64,000 nt of DNA from Hericium rajendrae. Lineage: Eukaryota; Basidiomycota; Agaricomycetes; Russulales; Hericiaceae. Position numbers and translations under genes: made by a program. The stretch spans positions 2,604,001 to 2,668,000 of the forward strand of contig CM065884.1 of assembly GCA_033439255.1 (NCBI GenBank), read 5' to 3'. The notes under the pieces were generated by a model. The model was not told the DNA's origin. It searched no databases and saw only the letters and a list, made by a program, of their open reading frames with translations. Shown here in pieces: positions 44,440 through 54,100 of this stretch. Numbering within the stretch: position 1 is the stretch's first letter; every line of letters starts with the position of its first letter.

Positions 44440-45419
44440 GGGCACGACTTTGCGTGCCAGCCCTCAACACCACCCCGTTCACGTATGCCCGCGTATGGTG
44501 CCACTGGCTCCCACTTTCCTGGATGCATGTGCACATGCACCCTCACATATGGCCATGCACACGCAGCAGCGAGTAGCATGAGTGTATGGCCCTAGCTGTG
44601 TGCGCACGGTCCCATAGAACACCGCCAATGCATGGCCACGAGACTGTGCACACATGCGCGTGTTGTGCAGTGTCCCAGTTGGCCTCATGCAGACCCAACG
44701 ACCTGCACATGGTCATAGCCCTCACACGAGGCAAGGAGCCTGCATGCGACCCTCACGCCTCGCGCACGGCCCCAGCAGCACACGGCCAGTGCATGGTTGC
44801 AACCCCCGCAGACTGCATGTGTACGGTGACACATGTCATTGCCATGCCTGTCCTGCACCATGCACTCTCACCGTCTCCTACAGCTCACGCCCCATGCCAG
44901 CACATACAAGGCAGATACATGTAACGTGTCCGTCGCCGTTTCGGCTTGTGCATGTGGGGCTTTCAGTCCAGTGCACAGTTTGCGCGCATCAGCGACAACA
45001 CGTGCGAATCTGCTGATCTCATGTGTGCTCGTGCTAGATTATTTTGTATGCTACATTTTATAGTAGTTGAGTCTGATATTATACTTTGTACTTATAATGT
45101 GTCATAATGCTCGAAATATAGATTCTTATAGCAACTATAGACTGTTTAACAGCCTGAAATTTCATAGCAGCCTATGGGGCTTGATATTGGACATAGTATC
45201 TATAGTACATATAGAGAGAGACCAAAAGCATATAGGTTACATAGCAAACATAGTAGTAAGCTATTACTATGTAGTATTACATAGCTATCACTCATGGCTA
45301 TAATAGCTATGATAGCTCTCATAGTCCTATATAGGTATGCAGCCCAACTACATAGCAGCCATAGCACTATAAAAGTAGGCATAGCATTGGCTGGCAGCTA
45401 TGTAGATTTTTTTCAGATG

Positions 45420-45479
45420 TAGTGTAAATGTTGAAGAAAGGAATATCAAGTTAAGAAATGAAATGTACAGTTCTTAACA
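45420..45479 (-). mobile_element. LTR piece, 520 bp family, copy 3 (right part)
   Basis: Continues the LTR begun at 42496, ending at TTCTTAACA, the reverse of the LTR start TGTTAAGAA. Removing A2 and one TA rejoins the two pieces in register with 20550-21069. Confidence 0.8.
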
Positions 45480-46179
45480 GTAAGTTGGATAGGTATGAGA
45501 TATTTGGAGAAATATGTAATGTATATGCCTACCTACATTTGCATATGCACAGAGCAAAATGCTATTAGAATAGTCAATTGCAATCATAATATATATACTG
45601 AGAATTGCAATCAATGAGCAATAAAAGAAAGCTAATAGACAGTTAATAAATTATGCAATTGTGCAAAGTATAGGTCAGAGCTATACTATAGTTATATATC
45701 TATATAAGGCTTGTATATAGCTCATAAATCTTATATAATTATAATTGTTAGCTATATAAATTTCAACTTTCCTCAGTGTAAAGCTGAACTATACTATTGT
45801 CTTACTCTATTTTGCCTTAACTAGTCATCGCAAAACTTCTCATCTTGCTACACTTGACTTAAGTTTTTGTAGCAATTATTTAACTTATAAATTATGTTTT
45901 AAATCCTTCTAATATAATCATTATCACTACAGGCGTGACCCACTCCTTGGAGCACTTAGTAGTGATAGCACTCCTCAGCTGCGCAAAAATGCCCGTTGCC
46001 TCCAATACTTCATATACCAAGAGTTCTCATATGAATGTACTTGTATGCAAATTTTCATCATAAAACTTGACAATGGTGAGGAGGTATGGAGAGCATGATT
46101 CTGCTGCCCAAGCAGTGGCATTCTCACTCCTCGAACCAAGTCGAAAAGAGGGGCTTCCTGTATCTTTCTTGTCCCATAT
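45480..46179. other. AT-rich spacer
   Basis: A few TATAGCTAT words at 45660-45760. 45930-46179 is more mixed in composition but has no frame I can support on either strand. Confidence 0.4.
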
Positions 46180-46990
46180 CATCTGAAAAATCTGAAATCT
46201 ACATAGCTGCCAGCCAATGCTATGTCTGGTATCATAGTGCTATGGCTGCTATGTAGTTGGGCCACACAGCTATACAGGACTATGGCAGCTATCATAGCTA
46301 TCATAGTCATGGGTGATGGGTACATAGTATTACATAGTAATAGGACATTACTATGCCTGCTATGTAACTCATGTATTTCTAGTCTCCCTTTATGTATCCT
46401 ATAGATACTATGTTCCATACAGAGCTTTAGTCTGCTATAATATCTACAGTTAATGTAGAGTCTATGATATTGATACTATACTCAAAACAGGTCAAATTAA
46501 ATTATATTTAACTACTACGACAATCAAGTACACTAAGTTACATGTATGCCTGCGAGGTGTGACAAGGCATGCACGCGCAAGGGCATGACTGGTATGCACA
46601 ACACTGCACGTGAGGTGCAATGGTGCACACGAAGCCCGGGACCCGTGCCTGAGAGTCGCATGCTGTGAGGCCCGTGCACGATAGGATGGGCCTGCGTTAT
46701 GCAGCAAGCCTGCGCGTGGGAGATGTGGAACGCGGGGACCGTTCGCAAGGCGTGTGGAATGTGTGCATGGCATGGGGACTGTTCCCGAGGCGCGGGGACT
46801 GTTCGCGTGGTGCGGAGGACGTTCGCGTGGTGCAGACAACGTGCGCATGGTGCAGATGACGTGCGCATGGTGCAGATGACGTGCGCGTGGGCAGATGATG
46901 TGCACGAGGGCAACGGCAATGTGCGTGAGGACGAGGGCGAGGGCGATGTGCACGAGGTCGATGGCGACATGCGCGAGGCGAGGGTGACAT

Positions 46991-47060
46991 GCACGAGGCG
47001 AGGGCGACCCGCACGAGGCGAGGGCGACCCGCACGAGGCGAGGGCGACCCGCACGAGGCG
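46991..47060. repeat. 20-bp tandem repeat in the A4 arm
   Basis: Three and a half copies of GCACGAGGCGAGGGCGACCC. A second 20-bp series (GTGCGCATGGTGCAGATGAC) lies at 46849-46890. The 326-codon minus-strand frame across them is a product of this repetition. Confidence 0.9.
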
Positions 47061-47682
47061 CGAGGGACCCGCATGAGGTGTGGGCGGTGGCGGGCCCGTG
47101 CGCAATGCTGCAACCTGCACGCGGGAGACGCGAGGCACGCGGGGAGGCATGTGCGAAGCGTCGGGGGCAGCGGGCCTGGGACGAGGTGTGCACGAGGCGC
47201 CGGGCTGCTGCGGGTCCATGCACGAGGTGCTGGGTGATCACGGGCTCGTGGGCGACGCATCAGGCCTGCGTGCGTGAGACATGGTGGCGGGCCCATGCAT
47301 GAGGCACTGGACGACATGCACGGGGCATTGGGTAGCGTGTGCGAGGCACGGCGGGCGGCTGGTCCACATGCGAGGGACGAGAGACATGACCGAGATGCAG
47401 GGCTGTTGCGGGCCCGTGCGCAGTGCGGCAGGCATGCGTGGGAGGCGCAATGGCGTAGATGGTTGCGCGGATGGAGAGGGCCACATGCGACATGTGTGTG
47501 CTGGCATGCCCGTCCCGGGTCGTGGAGGATCGGGCGCACTCTGCTGATCGTGACCATTGGAGGCGGCGTGCCGGGCGCTAGTGACGTGACGGCAAGGTGG
47601 CAAGGTCGGTGGAGGGCAAAGTGATGCGGGAGGGGTGGCAGTTGGAGGTGAGGGGGAGTGAGGGCACGGGAGGACAAAAGAA

Positions 47683-47718
47683 GTCGAGAGTATCGCTCGA
47701 ACGAGCGATACTCTCGAC
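47683..47718. repeat. Conserved hairpin of A4
   Basis: Perfect 17-bp arms GTCGAGAGTATCGCTCG around AA. On the minus strand it follows GTGCTAAT, and the next AG after the stem is CACTAG, about 105 nt on. Confidence 0.92.
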
Positions 47719-48150
47719 ATTAGCACGAATAAATGAAATAAAAGTATTTTTTACTCACCGTCGAGACCCTCTGCATCCGCCTGAGTCCCTCCTGCATGTG
47801 GTTTGATGAGTTAGAGGGAGAGTAGGAGGGTGGAGGGAGGAGAGTGGAGAGTGGATGTGGTGGAGACAGCGAGAGACGAACTTCGACGTGTGTTTCGGTG
47901 CTTCAGCCACTGAACGAGCGAAGCTACATTTCTCGAACCACCACAAATCAAGAAAAATTACACAAATTTAGAAAAAAAACAGTAGAGCCATAAGTTGTAA
48001 ATGTGATTCGAATGAATGAGCATTGTAAGTATCTACTATACATCAAGCTCACAGAGAGCCAAGGCCATTTAGTGGAGTCTGGCCCCAGTCTCTGACGCGA
48101 TGCTCGGCAAGCGCCCAGCAGCCACGAATCCCGGCTCCACCCGGGATTTG

Positions 48151-48408
48151 TATATAAGGCTCGCGCGATGCACGCTGCCTCTTGCTCTTTAACTCCCACT
48201 ATCTCTTGTCATGTCGATGCCTTCGTCAACGTCGTTTGCTTGCTTGTCATTGTTTTTTTGCTTGCTCGTTGTTGTTTTCTGCTTGCTCGTTGTTTCTTGC
48301 TCGTTGTTGCTGTCTTTAAGGTAATGTTTTAATTGTTGGTCTCTTATTGCTTATACTAATACTAATGTCTTTAAGTTAGTTTCTTAGATTTTGCTTTTTG
48401 TTACTTTG
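48151..48408 (+). promoter_or_regulatory. TATA box, leader and micro-exon of A4
   Basis: TATATAAG 48151-48158, then CGCGCGATGCACGCTGCCTC. Leader ends TCTTTAAG|GTAATG at 48320. TACTAATACTAAT precedes the acceptor TTTCTTAG (48387). The 21-nt segment 48388-48408 ends in TTTG|GTAAGTTC. If spliced onward, the next strong acceptor is at the element end, TTTTTCAG|ATG. Confidence 0.6.
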
Positions 48409-49144
48409 GTAAGTTCTTATATGTTATCTTTATCTTCTAAGACTCATGTTTTCTTATCTTTTCTTACTTAGTTTCTTATATTCTCTTATCTTATGACCTT
48501 TTACTTATCTTATCTTATCTTCTTATCTTCTTATCTTCTTGTATTATCTTATCTTATCTTATCTTTTTATTATCTCATCTTATCTTTTTATTATCTTATC
48601 TTATCTTATTATTTTCTTACTTATATTTTCACTTTTTGGTTAGTAGTAGTGTTTGTATTATCAATATAATCTTGATGCTTTGAAATATTTTAAATCTGTG
48701 TGATCATATGTTATTAATTTTGATATGATTGTAGAAAAGATTTAAAGTTCTAATAAATTTTATTGCTTTAATATGTATATCAGATCTATATATTAAATAT
48801 AAGATATATGAGACACATATTGAATGTAGGATATGTCTCACATATATTATACATAGGTTATGTGAGACACATATTGAATATAGGATATATAAGACACATA
48901 AGCCTTATAGCTTTGATAGATACTGATAGCTTTGATAGCTAGTCATACTATCATAGCTACATAGTCAGCTCTCATAGCTATGATAGCACTCCATAGCACT
49001 CCATAGCATCACCTTTGAGCCTCATAGCACTCCATAGCATCACCCTTTGGCTATATGGGCTATACAATAAAAGGCGATACTATGAAGCTAGGAGATCTAT
49101 GTAGACTTTATAGAGCTATGTATCACTGGCAAATTTTTCAGATG

Positions 49145-49466
49145 TACTATTGCGGAATCACTTACTTTCTGTGACTGATTGAATATACAATATACAGGCA
49201 TACAGGATGGGATACAGCTGGCTATACTGTAACAATTACATGTTTGCATCACAATTTTCGAGGCTTCTGCTTATATTCCGGTTTGTCTTTCTGTTTGTGA
49301 CACTGTTTGTCACATCACAACCCTCGTTTTAATTGTGGATATCAATTCTTAATTAATTGACAGATATATTCAGTGAATATACCATAATAGTACTGAATAC
49401 AAAAGAAAAAACTAATACACTTGATGCAGTTGTGTAAAAAAAATCAACAATCAAAGGATACTAATA
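49145..49466. other. Spacer between A4 and the Zn2Cys6 gene
   Basis: AT-rich, probably the 3' flank of the minus-strand regulator gene. No other content seen. Confidence 0.4.
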
Positions 49467-50455
49467 TCAAATGCTTTTATCTATAAAAGAAGGCTCATTT
49501 TCTTCCTGAACTAGTTGACCATTTTTCCTGCCCTCAACTTGTGCCATACTATCCACTGTATCTGAACTATAGTGTGCTCCAGATGCCTTCGAATAGATTG
49601 GAGGATATGATCCATATGATGAGTTTTGTACAGATAGCTGAGGATCTGATCGATGAGCTGGTGGCATCATATATGTGGTATGATAAGGCTGAGCATAGGG
49701 TGCAAGGAATGTTGGAGGATAATAATGAGGCTGTGGTTGGCCATAGGATACAGAATCACCCTCATGTGTAGGGGTTTGATGATGTGAAGGTGGAACAGGG
49801 GCCAAATAAAACTGTGGATAATAGGCAGGTGCCTCGCCAGGCTTGGAGATTGAAGCAGCATACTGGCTGTAGTATGCAGTTGGATAGGCCATCTGCCCCA
49901 TGAATGGGATAGGGGGTACACCAACTGGTGGTATACTCGGGGGGACACCAATGCCTGTGGGCACTGTATTGTCAAGCGACTGCTCAACATTACTGTCTGC
50001 ACGATCAGCAGAAAGGAAAAGGCTGTCAATGTACGTGTGGGAGGGTCACAAAAAGGTAGAAGACATGATAATTCTCATAAGAAAGGAGGTGACTTACTTT
50101 TTCCATCGCGCTTCTTGTAAGGCCCTCTTTTGATCCCCTTCTTTCTTTCTTTACGCTGGGAATCAATACACTCCTCCCCTATGCCGTATTTAACACAGCG
50201 CAGGCACGGACGGGCATCATCGCACTTCTTGCATGCCTTCTGGCAATTGGTGCAAGCGTTCTTGACTTGCCTTCGCTTAGAACGGATCTGAGGGGCAGTG
50301 GACATTAGACCCGGGGCGAAAGGGTACATGTGCATGGGCATGTTAGAATATGACACGGAGTGAATAGGCATCTGTGGTTGGGCAGAGTCGGCTGGCGAGT
50401 CGTCTCGTTGAGGTTCGTCCTCGGCCTCGCCCGGTTGGTCGTGGTCGGAGGCCAT
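49467..50455 (-). CDS. Zn2Cys6 transcription factor
   Basis: A small nuclear DNA-binding regulator of about 295 residues. Two exons, 50098-50455 and 49467-49996, are joined across GTAAGT...GTGCAG with a clean phase-1 splice. Residues about 68-97 carry the binuclear zinc cluster ACTNCQKACKKCDDARPC then LRCVKYGIGEEC, with the six-cysteine spacing C-x2-C-x6-C-x5-C-x2-C-x8-C. A basic segment (RKERKKGIKRGPYKKRDGK) follows. The C-terminal half is P/Y/Q-rich without a fungal-TF middle homology domain. The start at 50455 (MASDHDQPGE) is the first ATG after the promoter. It diverges from the DYRK gene. I do not recognise a specific named orthologue. Confidence 0.88.
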
Positions 50456-51159
50456 CTCGGCCCAGGGTGAGTGGAGAAGTGGCACGAGAGGAACCGAGAG
50501 GAGACCGAGATGAGGGTAGGCGGGTATAAGGGACACGTGTTATACTGATAAACGTTGAACGTGGCAAGCACCGCCAGGGCAAGTGAGTCGGATGGTACAC
50601 AGTAGAATGATTGGCGAAGCCATTTAAGAAGGGATCCGAGAGCGCACGAACAGGTGAGAGGGTGACTAGAAAGTAGTCGGGATTGACTTACCGATTAATC
50701 CCAAAATGTCGCACGTGAAGAAACGAAGAAGCAGGGAAGGGAGCGTAAAGATCGTGCAAGGAACTGTAACTAATCCTACTGTTACAATCAATGCGGGGAT
50801 GAATATTGGATATCGGTGCCACAGACGGCGGGGCTAAGGGATTCGGGAAGCCAGTGAGCACGCGGTGTTTGGCGGAGCTGAGTCAACAAGCAGGCTGGCA
50901 GCGTCAGAGCCTACGGCAAAACGCAACCAAACAAGGAAACGAGCATGGCAAAGGCAATCGCAATAAACCTCAACAAGGGAGAACTGGATTCATTGGATCC
51001 AGGAGCCTCCCCACCGTCGTCGTTCATCCTCGCCTTTGGCATACCTTGCCGAGTGCACTCCGTGCATTTCCCTAACTTCTACCCTCCAACCGCCTCCGTT
51101 ACTTTATCTCCGTATCCTTAGGACTCGTGTCTCGTGTCTCGTCGCGACGGCTACTGGCT
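50456..51159. promoter_or_regulatory. Shared divergent promoter, Zn2Cys6 regulator and DYRK kinase
   Basis: 704 bp between the two start codons. It holds two perfect CACGTG E-boxes (50534-50539 and 50712-50717), sites for bHLH factors, and a short inverted repeat GGGATT...AATCCC at 50680-50703. It probably includes the untranslated leader of the kinase mRNA. Confidence 0.55.
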
Positions 51160-54100
51160 ATGTCCCTTTCCCTTTCTCCCTCACGTTCGCCTCAAAGCCA
51201 AGTACTTCCCGAAGCAAAGGAACGACCCACCAACCTTGCTGTTGATTCCCCAGACACTATTGCATATGTCGACGACCCTCTTGCCATCAATCTGCCTCCC
51301 CAATCTGTACAGCAGCCAGCGGTTCGAGCGCATCCTCGATTCGTGCCCATGTAATCTAATTCCAGTTTATTTTAGCTGGCGGCTGTCTCTCCGTCCCGGG
51401 AATCTAGCACGATCGAATGTGGGCTTTCACCGTCCCGCTCTGCTTCCGCCACGTCGTCACTAGATCCCTATTATTTCGGCACCCACTCTCCTCCATATCA
51501 CTCTCACCATCTTCCCCTTCCAGAGGTCGCGACCCAGCTGCCTACATCTGGCGCACGCTCTACGGATGCATCGACAACTCCAGTTCGAGATGCCGCATCT
51601 ATTGATCGAACGGGTCTCTATGGTCTCGGCGAGCTTGCCACGCCGCGGTGGACACGTCTCGAACGAAACATCGGCGCGGATTCCACAATTCATGACACCT
51701 TCTATGGGCCAGAGAATGAGATTGAGACGGTTTATCAGAGAGACATAGATGAGCCCGATAGTCCATGGACCATCGAAGCTATTGATGGCGATTCGGACGA
51801 GCAGCATGAGGTATAGTCCCCGCCTTGTTACATGAAGGAAACTTGCTTATTCGAGTGTCCTGTAGCACCAACATATCAAGCCGATTGAGAGATCACTAAG
51901 CTCCAATCAGTCTGGACCCGAGGAGAGTGGGGGCGAGGAAATTGTCTATCCCAGGCAAGCAGGAGTCGAGTCATCGCCGATTGCTTTTGTCGCCAATACG
52001 CATAGGGTGAAAAGGCATACCTCTGATGAACTCACATTTGATCAAAGTCGTGGGTTTCAATCGAGGCAACAACCTAGGCCTTTTGAGAAAGTCAAGGAGG
52101 AGCAAAGGTCTGCTCGAAAGCATCGTAGTCTTGGAGTTGGCCTACCCACGTCTACACCTTCTCATCGCTCACCGGAGCACCGTGAAGGCCGTGGTTCCGC
52201 CGGCCTCACGTCGTTTCAGCTGGATCAAGATACCCATCCTATGTATATGGCATCGGCGAGTCGTGGTGAGAAACACTCGTCTCATCACGCTCTTCACGCC
52301 GGTTTCTCTCATCTTCCTTCGTCACCTTCCACCTCATCTATCCGTCAGCTTTTACGTCATAGTGAAAGCCCGAGCGATGTTCCAATAGCAGCCCCCCAGT
52401 CATCACCGAGAGAACATCAGTCATCCAATGTTGCCCATTCTTTGCTTCGTGGGACTCAAGAAGGGTGGTCAGGTATGGATGATCAAGTGACAGCCGAAGC
52501 GCTGCGTAAATTAGACGGGCTGTCAAGCAGATCAGGTGCCCGCATCCGATCAAGTGCGGGTAGCTTGCGTCCGAGTAGCTCAAGTAGGCCGGAGACACCC
52601 GCACGAAATGGAAATGCGGTCCATTGGGAGGGGTTTACGTCTGAGAGTGAGATCAAGACCTTCAGGAATGATCCTTATAGTCAAGATGAAGTTAACCCCG
52701 AGGAGGAAAGACTAGCCCCTCCCCACAGTCCGGTCATTGGCCAAGTTTCCATCAAAACTGACTCAACGCATTTCCAAGTTGCTGGAAAACATGAGGACAG
52801 GCAGACGACAGTTGCGGCTCAAGACGGCTCATCTTCGAGGAAGTCACTTACAGCTAATACTCGAGCTAGTCACGTACCCAAGAGTGGCTCCACTTCTTCA
52901 GCAACGAATCCAAGTACGCCGATTATATCTTCAATGGATTCGGCGTCTTTATCGGCGTCTACTGGCATTACATCCCTGTCCGCATCTACAGGATCCGCAG
53001 GGCAAAGCGGAAGTAATATAGGCGGCAAATCGAGGCGAAGTAGTGGCAGCAGCGATACGTCTGTTTCTCACTCCGGGGACGCAATCTTAATGAAGGATCG
53101 TGCGACGATTTTCGTTCCCAGTGAATTGTCGGAGAGCACGCACTCGGTACCACCTGTCCCACCATTGCCAAAGGATCTGTCTAGCTACATATCTTTAACA
53201 GGTGCCGCTACAGCCACGGGCTCTTCCTTGATAGAGGGCAGGGAAAAATACCAATTTAGCAATGATTCAGGTCGCGCAGCACTACAAGTTACGTCGTCTC
53301 GTCGTCCTACTTTGCGGCAGGCTTCCACGACATCCGACAATTCCCAAGGATGCATTCCTCCTCCATCTGCTCCCACGATCCTAAAAACTCCTGTCAAGAA
53401 ATGGAGTTTCACAAATGCGTTGAGCATGAAGCTATCGGGATCTGGTTTACCTGCATCTCCGACCGTTCGAGAGTCCTCTCCTCAGGCATCTTCATCTGAT
53501 GGTGGTGCACAAGGTACCTCTCGACGCCAGTTGCCTGAAAGCAGTGAGCACTTCAATCATAATAATGGCTGGTCTCCCCATCATCCTGAGGGTATGGACT
53601 CTGCAGCGTCTTTGACATCTTTGTCCTCTCTTTCATCTGTTCAAGCTCTGTCGCCTACATCTTCCTTACCACCATCCACCGGACTGCCTCACACGCCTGA
53701 TCATACATTTCCAAGTAGGCCCGGAACGGCTTTCAGTGGTTCAAATCTCTGCGCACCAGTCCCACAAATGCCTCTTAGTCCGTCCAATTCGGTGCGCAGA
53801 GGTTCGTCCGCCAAGCGTCTGACACCTTCCTCTATTCCCTTTTTCCGTCGCTCTTCTTCTCAGTCTGTCCATCAAAACGTGTCGCAGACTGGAGTGTCAT
53901 CCACTTCTCCGAGTTCGGCCACACAGTCGTCTTTCCCCAGCTCTATCCCGAGCACATCACCTGTCGACGTCAGCTTATCGACACCCGCAGCCACCCATTC
54001 TGCACAGAAAAAAGGATCTATGCTCAGCCTGGGCTCTCTCTTAAAGGGTTCAAGCTCTAGGAAGAATTTACAGGCTGACGAATTGCCGAGAGGCAAGGGC

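Larger units (their letters stand above)
42588..45419 (-). mobile_element. A-element copy A2, complete, 2832 bp
   Basis: TIRs CATCTGAAAAATTTG (42588) and TTTTTTTCAGATG (45419), flanked by TA on both sides (42586-42587, 45420-45421). Inserted in an LTR whose intact relative gives the empty site. Reverse orientation: TAGCTAT array 42610-42830, TTTTCGCTTTTT cassettes near 43098 and 43185, micro-exon 43175-43205, leader donor GTAAGTC at 43254-43260, TATA (reverse) 43350-43356, GTTCAGTTGCTGATGCACC hairpin near 43586-43612, GGTAAGTAA 43757-43765, hairpin 43801-43832, X-box 44426-44439, GC-rich arm 43840-44960, TAGCTAT array 45100-45400. Confidence 0.92.
46180..49144 (+). mobile_element. A-element copy A4, complete, 2965 bp
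   Basis: TIRs CATCTGAAAAAT (46180) and ATTTTTCAGATG (49144). The flanks AT and TA do not match exactly. Plus orientation: TAGCTAT array 46200-46400, GC-rich arm 46560-47640 with 20-bp tandem units at 46849-46900 and 46991-47060, hairpin 47683-47718 (perfect), donor-like TTACTCACC 47751-47759, TTCGGTGCTTCAGCCACTGA hairpin near 47898-47917, ATCCCGG/CCGGGAT hairpin 48127-48147, TATATAAG 48151-48158, leader to 48320, micro-exon 48388-48408, TCTTATCTTATCTT run 48480-48610, TAGCTAT array 48905-49125. The best-kept plus-oriented copy. Confidence 0.92.

Noticed and set aside
43790-44595. Cys/His/Pro-rich frames up to 206 codons in the A2 arm
   Set aside because: Same reason as the other arms: low complexity, no conserved start, and the frame begins inside the hairpin region.
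46697-47677. 326-codon minus-strand open frame in the A4 arm
   Set aside because: Low-complexity R/A/P/H/S product arising from 20-bp repeats, overlapped by other long frames on both strands, and not conserved in start or frame between copies.
51460-51807. 115-codon antisense frame under the DYRK gene
   Set aside because: Shadow of a well-supported exon on the other strand.
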